Part shown: one piece after another, positions 8,470-17,733 of the stretch
How the letters are laid out: each line of letters starts with the position of its first letter
Numbering within the stretch: the first letter of the stretch is position 1
Assembly: GCA_021808425.1 (NCBI GenBank)
Contig: JAKBBS010000008.1
Span: forward strand, 5,298-37,671
Reading direction: 5' to 3'
From: Actinomycetes bacterium
Lineage (GTDB): Bacteria > Actinomycetota > Acidimicrobiia > Acidimicrobiales > Palsa-688
Length of the DNA: 32,374 bases
The notes under the pieces: generated by a model
Database searches by the model: none
The model's input: the letters and a program-made list of their open reading frames with translations, nothing else
What the model was told of the DNA's origin: nothing
Translations under genes and position numbers: made by a program

Positions 8470-11400
8470 GTGCACTGCTTGGATCGAGTGTCACTGATCC
8501 GGGTCGCACGCACCCTGCAGGGGCGGAGCGCGCTGCGAGCCCGGTTGGCCAGGGGTTTCTCGATCAGGGCCACCGCCTTGATGTGTATCGCATTGGCAGT
8601 GCTCGCAATGGTGGCAACCTTGCCGAGCACGTCTGCGCCCCAGGCGTCCCCCGCCCGGCCAGCTCCCTCCGCGATCCTCGGGCGTCCGGCGAACACATCG
8701 GCTCGGTCACCCAACGGCGTCAAAAGTGTGCTCCCCGCGAGGCCGGCCGGCAAGATAGTCACAACAGGTGCCCTGAGCAGTCTGCCCGGCTGTAGCTCCG
8801 ACGGTGTAACTGTCACCTGCGTGTACAACTCCGTGATTGTCACCGGCAATGCGACTGGCCTTCCTATTGACTCCGTGCAGACTCTGACGATCCCAGCTGG
8901 CGTCACTTCGGTGAATGTCGCACTCTCCGGCGGGGCCACACCCAGCGCGGCCGGCGGCGAGGTGCAGGGTACGGTAGCGGTGACAGGCGGCGAGACCCTC
9001 GGTGTCTCGGTCGGAGCCAGCCCGACCACCTGCGCAAGCCCGAGTCTGCCCTCCTATCCCGACGGTGGCTTCGGCGCAGAGATTACAGACAGCGCAGGCG
9101 ACGTGTTCTCGGTCGGATGTCCGGGGGCCGGCGGAACCCAGCTTTTCATCCAGGGATCCAATCTCGTGGCCGAGGCCGGCGGAGCGGGGGGCGCCGGCGG
9201 CTCAGGCTCGACGGGCGGGGGCGGCTCGGGAGGCCTCGGCGGCTACGACCAGAACAACCCTGCCAGCTCCAACGGCCAATCCGGTACCGGGGGCGCTGGT
9301 TGCAACGGCTACGGGGGTGCCGGCGGGGACAGTGGCGGTGCTGGCGGCCAGCACGGCTGCCTGCAGGGCTCCGACGGCCAACCGGGAATCACCGCCTCAG
9401 CCGGGCTAGCGGCGGCCAGCTTGTTTGCGTACGAACACCCGGGCTTTGGCGCCTTCCCGGTGGACGGGGGCGGGGGAGGAGCAGGGGTATTCTACGGGTC
9501 GGCTCTCGGTAACACCTATGGGGGCGCCGCTGGCGGCGGCGGCGGGGGATGGACCGGCGGTGGCGGTGGTGGCGGCGGCGGCAGCAACGCAGCGGGTGGT
9601 GGCGGTGGCGGTGGCGGTGCGAACGGATGGTCGACCCCGTTCCTCGAGTCGTCCCAGGCGGCTGGAACCTCTGGTGCAGGCCAGGCCTTCATCAGGTGGA
9701 CCCTTGCTGCCCCTACGGTCAGCGTGCCGAGCTCGCTCCAGGCGTCGGCTGGAGCCGCCACTTCACTGAGCGCGACGGTGAGCGGGGGAGGCCAGCTGTT
9801 GACGGACGGCACAGTCATGTTTGCGATTCCGGCCGGCGCGAACCAGACGGCCGAGTCGTGCACGGCGACGGTGGTAGCCGGCTCGGCGAGCTGCTCGCTG
9901 CCTTTCGGGGCCGTAGGCAACCAGAGCTACACCGCGACCTACAGCGGCGACGCCGCCTTCGCCCTGACCACGGTGACAGGATCCGCCTCGGTGGCTGCGG
10001 AGCAGACCTCGGTCTCGACAGTCACCGCAGCCCTCAACGGCGGGACCGTGGCGCTCACGACTTCGGTTGCGTGGTCGGGGTACTCGACAGCCTCCGGGTA
10101 CCAGAGCATCGCAGGTGACACCGTAGAGTTCTTCTACGCCGCGCCGTCTTCGAAGCTGGTCCTTGGCTGTCAGCAGGTGATCCCGGCCAGGCTGGCAAAC
10201 CCGGCCTCTGTAACCTGCAACTTCACCCCACCCGCCCCGGGGGTGGAATATTCACTGTACGCCAGTTTCCTCGGCGACACCGACAACTCCGCCTCGACGA
10301 GCGGCACTACCACGTGCCCGGCGGGAACTACCAGCATGACAGGATGCTTCAGCGCAGCCAAGGCCTTCACTACCACGGCGGTCTCTGCGTTGACCGCCTC
10401 GTCCGTAACATTCGGGACGACCGTCCAGGTAGAAGCGCAGGTCGGCGGACTTCCCGCGAGCGACACTGCACCCGGAACGGTAACCTTCGACTACGCAGAC
10501 GCCGCCTTGAATGTCGTGGCGCCGGTCGACTGCGCCACCGGCGGCCACGCAGTCGCAGTTGCGAACGGCCTAGCCGACTGCACATTTACGCCGACCGTCT
10601 CGGACGTCGCTGTGATAGCGGTCTACAGCGGGGACGTGCAGTCGACGACCAGCAGCTCGGCCAGCAACACGACTGCCAGAAGCGTCACGCTGTCCGTCAC
10701 AGCTGCTAGCACCGCAACGTCGGTCAGTTTCACCTCCCCCTCGTTGTCGGCGGGCGTGTCGGTGGTGGGCGTGCCGTTGACTATCCAGGCCACCGTCGTC
10801 GACCAGTCCAACACCGGGGTCACGCCGAGCGGAGCGGTCGAGTTCCTGCAACTCGACGCCACTTCGACGTACGTGGCTGTCCCCGGCTGCAGCGGGGCGG
10901 CGGACGTGGTGCCGGTCGGCGGTGTCGCCTCCTGCACCCCCGCCTCAGCGCCGAGTGCCACAGGAACCGTCGGCTTCGAGGCCGTCTACTGTCCGAGCGG
11001 CGCCACTCTGCCAAGCGGGACGGGATCAGCGGACTGCGCCAACTGGACTTCGAGCACAGGGGCGGCGAGCGTCACGGTAGGGCCGGATCCGACAGCGATC
11101 ACTCTGTCTCCGACGAGCAGCGACGTCCATCCGATCGAGGTCAACTCCAATACCGCGGTCACGGCAACCGCGACGGTCGCTGTCAGCGCGGGCACCGCCT
11201 TTCCGATCGGAAAGCTGAGCTTCACCGCCAACGGGGCGCCCATCACCGATTCTGCCGGGGGCTCTTGCAGCGGCTTGGCGCTCACGGCGGAGACAGGGAC
11301 GCAGAGCGCGACTGCGACCTGCACGTTCGTGCCGCCGGCCGCGACGAGCGTGAGCGTAGTCGCCACCTACAACGAGGGGAACGACGCCACCGACCCTTCC

Positions 11401-14400
11401 ACCGCGGCGTCGTCGAGCAGCTCCAGCCCGCTGTATTTCCTCGTCGGGGCGACCGCAACGACAACGGATGTCCACGTCGAGAATGGCGTCGGTACCGACA
11501 TCGGCTCGAGCGGGCCTTACGGAGTCCCGGACCTGCTCGCCGCGACGGTCACCGGTGCGGCAGCGTCGGCGGTCGGGGAGGGAACCGTCGACTTCACCCT
11601 CGGAGGCTTGCCCGTATCGTTGGGTGGCCAGGTCGTCTGCCAGAACGTGCCGGTCGTAGCTGGCACGGCGATGTGCCCGACGTCGGTGACCCTTCCTGCA
11701 GGGACGCTTGCTCTGGGCGCCAACTTCTCTGATGCGGGCGGTTCCGACAACGCGAGCAGCAATACCTTGATGTTCATTTCTACACCCCAGGCTGCCACGG
11801 TGACTGTGAGCGTCGCGCCTGACCCTGTCGCGCCAGGCAAGCTCGACATCACGTCCACCGTCGTAGGCGTCGCTGGCTCCGCTGTGGCGCCGGCCGGCAC
11901 CGTCGACTTCACCTCTGCAGCCTCGGGTGTTGCAGCCACGGCGATCGCAGGCTGCAGCGCCGTCACAGTGGTGGCGGCCTCCTCCGGCACGTCGGCGGGC
12001 GCCACCTGCGTCACCGCGTCGGGCGCGACAGGCCAGGCGGTCACCTACAACGCCACGTTCGTCCCGACTTCGGTCGGCGAGTTCAGCGGTGCCACCGGCG
12101 CCGCAACCTTCAGCGCTGCAGCACAATGCTCCGCCGCTTTCGGGGCGCTTTGGAGCTTGGGGTCAAGTACAGGAACGGCAGCCTTCGCCGTCGCAGGCGG
12201 CACCGGAACGGTCACTGTTACGGTAGGAGCCACAACCGGCGCATGCGACCCGGCGGGCACGCTACCGGTCACAGCGACGTTCAGCCTGTTCGGCTCGACG
12301 CTCGGCGGCTCCAGTCTTGTCGGCTTCGCCCAGGACGCCAGCGCCGGCGGAACTCCCCAGCTGTGCTTCACAGGAGGGACCCTTGCCCTTCCGAGCGGAT
12401 GGAATCTGGCTGATCTCACCCTCGGGTCAGGTAACGAAGTCTGCTTCGGTATCGCCACGGTCGGCGCTTCAGGCGCGGGCAGCACCCTCAGCGGTGTCAC
12501 CATGGCACACCTGGCGACGACCCTCCCGGCGTTGCCGTTCGGGCTGCCCGACGGGTCACTCACGTACCAGCTAGCACTTGGCGTCACCGACCCAGGCGGG
12601 GTACCCACGCTCGTCGCTTCGATCGGGCCGGCCGGTTCCGCAGGATCGACCCCCTACGTGGATGCGACGGTTACGGTGACGGTAGCGGGAAGCTCAGTCA
12701 CTGCGACCGGAAGCGCGACGCTCGGCAACCTGTTCGCAGGTGGCCCTCTCACCGCCACCTTCACGGTGACCGCCGGCGCAGGAGGCAAGCTAGCGGGCTC
12801 GATCACCGTCACGGCGATCCCCGCCGGCGGTCCTCCGATACAGCCCGTGCCGGGCCTCCAACTCCAAGACGTCGTCTTCACGCTGTCGAGCATCAGTGGC
12901 CTGTCGGTCAGCGCAGAGGCGATCCTCGGCGCAGCAGGTGACCCGCTGACAGTGACTCTGGCAGGCACGTATCACGCAGAAACCTGGACGCTGACGCTCG
13001 CGACAACCACGCTAACTTTGACGCCCACGAGCGGGCTCACGTTCAACGTGACTCTCGCCGGTACTGCGACCATCACCACCAAAGGGTCTGTGACCTTCGA
13101 CTTCGAGGCTGGATCCCTGCCAGGCGCGGCGACCACACCCCTGGTCACCTGGACTCCCGGACCGGGCGCCGCGTTCACGATCGACTGCGTCGCCCTGGCA
13201 TATGGCATCGCTCCTAGGTGCGGGGGATCGGCGACGACGACTCAACCCACCCCGGCTCACCCGACTCTCGTCGTGGACGGCTCTGTAATCGTGGGAGGTA
13301 CCCAAGGCTTCAGCGCAGGGATCCTCGGCACGTTGGATCTCCGTACCGGGGCCTTCAGTCTCAACCTCAACTCCACATCGACAGTCACGATCACGTCCGG
13401 GTTGACCGCACAACTCACCAGCCTTGCCCTCAGCGGCGGCGCCGGAGCCCCGTTCAACATCGACGGCCAAGCCGCTGTCACTGTCGCAGCCCTCGGGTCG
13501 ACGCCGATCACGCTGAGCATCGTCGACAACTCGAGCACCGCCGGGGCACTGGTTCTCGCTGCGAGCAATATAAGCTTCGCCGGGCTCGGAGTCGCGCTCA
13601 GCGGGTTCTTCGCGTACGCGTCAGGGCCGGTAACGGCCTACGCGACCGGAGACCCGACTTTCGGGACTGTCAACCTGCCCGCTGGCTTCACCGCCCTGTT
13701 CGACTACACACCTTCGGGGGTGGTAACCGCCGCACTGTCGAGCGCCGGGTTCAGCCTGCCGCCGGGCGGCGCCATCACGTTCGCAGGCCACTGGAACCCC
13801 GGTGGAGCTCCGAGCTTCACTGCCAGCCTCACCCCACCGGCCGGGCTCCCCTTCTTGACTCTTCCCGGCGGGGTTTCTATCACGTCGGCGAGTTTCGGCT
13901 ACGCGTCCGACACCTTCAGCGTCGCGCTCGCCGGCACGATTCCGATTCCCGGCGCCCCCACAGCGACCGTCAACTTCTCCGGGTCGTTCGCCACTGACGG
14001 TACCCTCAACGCGACCGCGTCGATCACCGGTCTCAGCCTCTTCGGTCAGGTGGTAGACCTCTCGGGCTCGATTACCCGCAGCTCAACGGGAACCGTCACC
14101 GCGGATGTCACGACCTGCGCTCCTCAGACGGGGGGTGGATGCCTTCCTGGGCCGCTTCCCGGGGTGATCACTCCATTCTCAGCCGTGCCGTCGCTCACGT
14201 TGAGCAATGTCAGCTTCTCCCTCGGCACGTCGGGGTTGGCGGTGTCGGGCACGGTGTCGCTTGACGGGCTCGGCTCTCTCGCGTTGTCGGGGTCGCTGCA
14301 GTCGTTCGACAACTGGACCCTCACAGTCGCAGCAACCGCCGCGCAGGTGTGGCAGCCGGCACCCGGAGTGAGCATCGACGCCGAACTATCGGGCACGTTG

Positions 14401-17400
14401 AGCGACGCAGCCGGCGTCGTCAGCTTCGACTTGAAGGCGGCCGGGGTCGGAGGCAACCCGCTGTTCTCCTTGTCGACCTCCGGCGTCACAGTCACTATCG
14501 GTGCGATCGAGCTAGGCAACGCCGCTGCGCCGACGGGCTGCACCGTGTCGGCTGGCGGGGACCTGTGGCTCGACGTGAACGGCACCCTGGCGCTTTCGCT
14601 CGCCTCGCTCAACGGCTCGGCGACCGCCACCGGGTGCTTCGACCTGACCGCCAAAACCTTCACTTTGGCTGCCACGGTCGACTCCCTCGCGTTGAGCCTG
14701 CTCGGCGGTCATCTCAGCCTCTCGGCGCCGACGATCACCCTCTCCGACACGCCAAGCGGATTCGCGGCGAAGATCCAATCGACGATCACGGTGCAGATGC
14801 CGACCGGCGGGGGATTCTCCCAAGTCGTGACCGTGCAGGTCAGCCCGAGCGGTTTCGTCGCGGGAGCCGAGGTGAACCTGTCCACGTGGCTCGGCTCCAC
14901 CGGTGACGTCGCCTACGTCTACTACGCCAGCGCGGCGGTCAACGGTTTCAACACCGGCGATCCCGCTATGGGGTCGATCAATCTGCCCCAGGGACTTTCC
15001 TTCTCCCTGTCATTGACCATACCCGCGTCGATTCAACAGGCCCTGGCGAAGGTGAACCTGTCGGTGCCCGCCGGGACATCACTGACCGCCATCGGCACAG
15101 CCGACTTCTCCACTGACCTCTACATGTTGAAGCTGTCGATCAACTTCGGGGGCGCCAACGGCGGGATCACGCTCTTCTCCGCTGGTGGCGCTTCGCTGGC
15201 CCTCGACAGCGGGTATCTGGAGGTGACGCTGTCGCCGACTGTCGTCAACTTCGGGGTCGGGCTCACCGCGACGCTCAACCTCCCTTCGGCCGCGGCCAAT
15301 GACCCGCCGTCGCAGGTGGCGCTCGATGGCCAGATCACAGCCGGCGAGAACGCCGGAAACGCGAGCGTCACTTTCAGCTTATCGGTCGGCGACTGCACCG
15401 GTGGTGGCCCAGGGTGGGTGAACGCGTTCGGCATCCCGGGGCTGACCGTCCAGTGCGCGACGCTCCAAGCCGGGGTCACCAGCGAGCCTCCCTATATCAG
15501 TGCCGGGTTCGCCGGTACGGTGACTGCTCTCCCGTCGGTGATCGCCAATGCCGTCGGCTACCAGCAGGGTGCACCGATCACGTTCGCTTTCAACCTGGAC
15601 CCGTTCCTGCTCGACCTGTCGATCGGGACCAAGAACTCCTTCACTCCGGCACTCGAACCTCTGGCCGCTTTCGGTCAACCGACGCTCATCGAGGTCGACT
15701 TCGCCCAACTTTACATCTCTCCCCAAGGAGCGACGGTCGGCCAGGTCACATACCCCGCCGGGTTCGGCCTCGGCTTCCAGGCGCAGATCAGTGGGACGAG
15801 CGTCAACATCCTGGCCAACATCGGCTTCAACCCGCCGAGCATCAACTTCGTCGGGAACATCTCACAATTCAATCTCGGACCGTTGTCGATCGGGCCGGTC
15901 AGTATCGTCCTTCAGGCGTCGACGTCCCCGCTGAGCTTCATGTTCCAGCTGAACGGCGCCGCGCAGCTCGGGCCGGGATCGGTCCAAATAGGACCCGCAC
16001 TTGATATCGGCGGATCCCTCGGCGCCCAGGTAGAGGTGGATATCTCCACCAGCGGGCTCAGCGTCTTCTTCTCGGGGAACCTCTCGCTGCAGATCGGAGT
16101 CTACGTATCAACAAAGACGTGCTACCAGGACGGCTGGTGGCCGTTCGCGTGCGGCTACGAGTGGCAGTACACCGGTTTCTCCTTGACCATCGGCCGGACG
16201 GGATTCTCCATCGACTCGAGCGGGATCACTCTCGCCGCCGACGGCTACTCGGTCACGTTCGGCTTCGACGGGTCGGTCACAGCAACGCTCGCAGCGGCGC
16301 AGCTTCGGTCGCTACCGGCGGCGGCGAACTGCCCGTCGGCCGGCGGTGGTTTCGTGCTGACTAGCGCTCCGCTAACCAGGGCTGTGCAAACGGCAAGTCC
16401 ACCCGGCCCAAGCGGGGGAGTCGCAGCCGTCCCGTCAGGGAACAAGACGATGGCCGGGGGATGGTCGAAAGCCGCGTCGATGAGCACGCAGCGTGCCCTG
16501 CCGATGAGCGTCACCCTACCGAACGGCTCAGTACTGGTTGCTGGCGGCGGCAGCGGACCATCTGTTCTCGACTCGGCTGAGATATACGATCCTCAAACGG
16601 GGCGCTGGACTTCCACCGCCCCTATGGGCACCCCACGCGTAGGCGGATCGGCCGTGCTGCTCCCCGACGGAGACGTCCTCGTCGCCGGGGGTACCGACGG
16701 GAACCGGGCGTTGTCGAGCGCCGAGCTCTACAATCCGGGGACCGGAAAATGGTCCGCGACTGGCTCGCTCGCCCAGGCGCGCGCGTTCGCGGGAAGCGCA
16801 GTGCTCGCGAACGGAACCGTCCTCGTGGCAGGCGGCGAGGACACGGCACACGCCCCGCGCGCCTCCGCTGAGCTCTACAACTGGCGGACCGGTAAGTGGT
16901 CGCCAACCGGTTCATTGAGTACCGCCAGGGTGTTCGCGGCGCTCGTGGCTTTGGGGGGAGGCACCTCGGGGGATAGCGGGGCGTTGATCGCCGGCGGCCA
17001 GGGACCCAACGGAACGCTGGCGAGCGCTGAGCGCTACGACCAGACGACCGGACGGTGGGCCCAGGTGGCCAGCATGCCCGCTGCCAGGCTGATGGACAGC
17101 GGCGTACGTCTCGTCGATGGGCGGATCCTGGTCGTCGGCGGCGCGTACAACGCAGTGATCTACGACCCTACGACAGGGAAGTGGTCGCAGACGCCGGGCA
17201 TGCCGGCAGCGGTCGCCTCCCCGGGGGTCGTCGAGCTTCCCGACGGAAGTGTCCTCGTCGCGGGAGGTCTCAGCGGGGGTTCGACGGTAACCGAGACAGA
17301 GGTGTTCGATCCCGCCACCGACAGTTGGGCCAACGGTGGGAGCCTCACTAGCGCTGTGGCCGCACCAGCCCTGGCGGTACTCCCGAACGGCACCGTGCTG

Positions 17401-17733
17401 CTCGCCGGTGGCGAGCGCGCCGTCTCCTCGGCGGCGATCCCGCCGCCGCTTGGACCGGGGGCGAAAGCAGTCGCGGGGGGTTCGGGAGGCGAGCAGCTGA
17501 CGTCGCTTTCAGGTTCGGAGCTCTTTACACCCCTCGACCGTCAAGCCTCCACCCTGCCGCCCGTGCTCTACGCGGCGCCGTCCCACTCCGCTTCTTCGCC
17601 GGTCGCGTCGCCGCCTCTTTCGTCTACTAGCGGCTTCGGCCTGGCCGGGACCGCCGCAATTGGCGCAGCCGCTCTTGTCGTACTCGCAGCGCTTGGCGGC
17701 ATCATCTTGCGTCGCCGCCGCCGGGTGAGCTGA
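8470..17733 (+). CDS. Giant cell-surface protein: Gly-rich, Ig-like, beta-rich modules, Kelch propeller, C-terminal anchor
   Basis: A 3087-residue exported protein. Residues ~20-55 form a long basic n-region and hydrophobic core (ALMCIALAVLAMVA), i.e. a signal peptide. Residues ~234-387 are Gly-rich. From ~415 to ~1217 come about seven Ig-like repeats (Big_3-like; TYTATYSGD-type strand signatures such as NQSYTATYSGDAAFA). From ~1220 to ~2650 lies an unrecognised Ser/Thr/Gly beta-rich region with internal duplication. Residues ~2664-2984 are Kelch/galactose-oxidase-like repeats (seven copies of a 'LPNGSVLVAGG' strand motif). At ~3057-3080 a transmembrane helix is followed by RRRRRVS, a membrane anchor without an LPxTG motif. 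Role: probably adhesin or envelope scaffold. Starts GTG 8470 and GTG 8488 are both possible. The 3' end overlaps the convergent glycosyltransferase gene by 32 bp. Confidence 0.85.
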   Translation: MHCLDRVSLIRVARTLQGRSALRARLARGFSIRATALMCIALAVLAMVATLPSTSAPQASPARPAPSAILGRPANTSARSPNGVKSVLPARPAGKIVTTGALSSLPGCSSDGVTVTCVYNSVIVTGNATGLPIDSVQTLTIPAGVTSVNVALSGGATPSAAGGEVQGTVAVTGGETLGVSVGASPTTCASPSLPSYPDGGFGAEITDSAGDVFSVGCPGAGGTQLFIQGSNLVAEAGGAGGAGGSGSTGGGGSGGLGGYDQNNPASSNGQSGTGGAGCNGYGGAGGDSGGAGGQHGCLQGSDGQPGITASAGLAAASLFAYEHPGFGAFPVDGGGGGAGVFYGSALGNTYGGAAGGGGGGWTGGGGGGGGGSNAAGGGGGGGGANGWSTPFLESSQAAGTSGAGQAFIRWTLAAPTVSVPSSLQASAGAATSLSATVSGGGQLLTDGTVMFAIPAGANQTAESCTATVVAGSASCSLPFGAVGNQSYTATYSGDAAFALTTVTGSASVAAEQTSVSTVTAALNGGTVALTTSVAWSGYSTASGYQSIAGDTVEFFYAAPSSKLVLGCQQVIPARLANPASVTCNFTPPAPGVEYSLYASFLGDTDNSASTSGTTTCPAGTTSMTGCFSAAKAFTTTAVSALTASSVTFGTTVQVEAQVGGLPASDTAPGTVTFDYADAALNVVAPVDCATGGHAVAVANGLADCTFTPTVSDVAVIAVYSGDVQSTTSSSASNTTARSVTLSVTAASTATSVSFTSPSLSAGVSVVGVPLTIQATVVDQSNTGVTPSGAVEFLQLDATSTYVAVPGCSGAADVVPVGGVASCTPASAPSATGTVGFEAVYCPSGATLPSGTGSADCANWTSSTGAASVTVGPDPTAITLSPTSSDVHPIEVNSNTAVTATATVAVSAGTAFPIGKLSFTANGAPITDSAGGSCSGLALTAETGTQSATATCTFVPPAATSVSVVATYNEGNDATDPSTAASSSSSSPLYFLVGATATTTDVHVENGVGTDIGSSGPYGVPDLLAATVTGAAASAVGEGTVDFTLGGLPVSLGGQVVCQNVPVVAGTAMCPTSVTLPAGTLALGANFSDAGGSDNASSNTLMFISTPQAATVTVSVAPDPVAPGKLDITSTVVGVAGSAVAPAGTVDFTSAASGVAATAIAGCSAVTVVAASSGTSAGATCVTASGATGQAVTYNATFVPTSVGEFSGATGAATFSAAAQCSAAFGALWSLGSSTGTAAFAVAGGTGTVTVTVGATTGACDPAGTLPVTATFSLFGSTLGGSSLVGFAQDASAGGTPQLCFTGGTLALPSGWNLADLTLGSGNEVCFGIATVGASGAGSTLSGVTMAHLATTLPALPFGLPDGSLTYQLALGVTDPGGVPTLVASIGPAGSAGSTPYVDATVTVTVAGSSVTATGSATLGNLFAGGPLTATFTVTAGAGGKLAGSITVTAIPAGGPPIQPVPGLQLQDVVFTLSSISGLSVSAEAILGAAGDPLTVTLAGTYHAETWTLTLATTTLTLTPTSGLTFNVTLAGTATITTKGSVTFDFEAGSLPGAATTPLVTWTPGPGAAFTIDCVALAYGIAPRCGGSATTTQPTPAHPTLVVDGSVIVGGTQGFSAGILGTLDLRTGAFSLNLNSTSTVTITSGLTAQLTSLALSGGAGAPFNIDGQAAVTVAALGSTPITLSIVDNSSTAGALVLAASNISFAGLGVALSGFFAYASGPVTAYATGDPTFGTVNLPAGFTALFDYTPSGVVTAALSSAGFSLPPGGAITFAGHWNPGGAPSFTASLTPPAGLPFLTLPGGVSITSASFGYASDTFSVALAGTIPIPGAPTATVNFSGSFATDGTLNATASITGLSLFGQVVDLSGSITRSSTGTVTADVTTCAPQTGGGCLPGPLPGVITPFSAVPSLTLSNVSFSLGTSGLAVSGTVSLDGLGSLALSGSLQSFDNWTLTVAATAAQVWQPAPGVSIDAELSGTLSDAAGVVSFDLKAAGVGGNPLFSLSTSGVTVTIGAIELGNAAAPTGCTVSAGGDLWLDVNGTLALSLASLNGSATATGCFDLTAKTFTLAATVDSLALSLLGGHLSLSAPTITLSDTPSGFAAKIQSTITVQMPTGGGFSQVVTVQVSPSGFVAGAEVNLSTWLGSTGDVAYVYYASAAVNGFNTGDPAMGSINLPQGLSFSLSLTIPASIQQALAKVNLSVPAGTSLTAIGTADFSTDLYMLKLSINFGGANGGITLFSAGGASLALDSGYLEVTLSPTVVNFGVGLTATLNLPSAAANDPPSQVALDGQITAGENAGNASVTFSLSVGDCTGGGPGWVNAFGIPGLTVQCATLQAGVTSEPPYISAGFAGTVTALPSVIANAVGYQQGAPITFAFNLDPFLLDLSIGTKNSFTPALEPLAAFGQPTLIEVDFAQLYISPQGATVGQVTYPAGFGLGFQAQISGTSVNILANIGFNPPSINFVGNISQFNLGPLSIGPVSIVLQASTSPLSFMFQLNGAAQLGPGSVQIGPALDIGGSLGAQVEVDISTSGLSVFFSGNLSLQIGVYVSTKTCYQDGWWPFACGYEWQYTGFSLTIGRTGFSIDSSGITLAADGYSVTFGFDGSVTATLAAAQLRSLPAAANCPSAGGGFVLTSAPLTRAVQTASPPGPSGGVAAVPSGNKTMAGGWSKAASMSTQRALPMSVTLPNGSVLVAGGGSGPSVLDSAEIYDPQTGRWTSTAPMGTPRVGGSAVLLPDGDVLVAGGTDGNRALSSAELYNPGTGKWSATGSLAQARAFAGSAVLANGTVLVAGGEDTAHAPRASAELYNWRTGKWSPTGSLSTARVFAALVALGGGTSGDSGALIAGGQGPNGTLASAERYDQTTGRWAQVASMPAARLMDSGVRLVDGRILVVGGAYNAVIYDPTTGKWSQTPGMPAAVASPGVVELPDGSVLVAGGLSGGSTVTETEVFDPATDSWANGGSLTSAVAAPALAVLPNGTVLLAGGERAVSSAAIPPPLGPGAKAVAGGSGGEQLTSLSGSELFTPLDRQASTLPPVLYAAPSHSASSPVASPPLSSTSGFGLAGTAAIGAAALVVLAALGGIILRRRRRVS
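9169..9630 (+). repeat. Gly-rich low-complexity coding segment
   Basis: About 150 codons dominated by GGN, with runs such as GGGGGGGGG, ending in GAGQAFIRW. The layout (a beta-rich start with IPAGVTSVNVALSGG, a Gly-rich stretch and a closing strand) matches the Gly-rich domain seen in several bacterial surface proteins rather than mycobacterial PE_PGRS, since no PE domain is present. Confidence 0.8.

Noticed and set aside
9169..9630. Mycobacterial PE_PGRS identity for the Gly-rich region
   Set aside because: There is no PE domain; the signal region and flanking beta-rich sequence fit a generic Gly-rich surface domain.
11026..12126. 366-codon minus-strand open frame
   Set aside because: Antisense to the Ig-like repeats of the giant gene; composition typical of a complementary frame of Thr/Ala/Gly-rich coding sequence.
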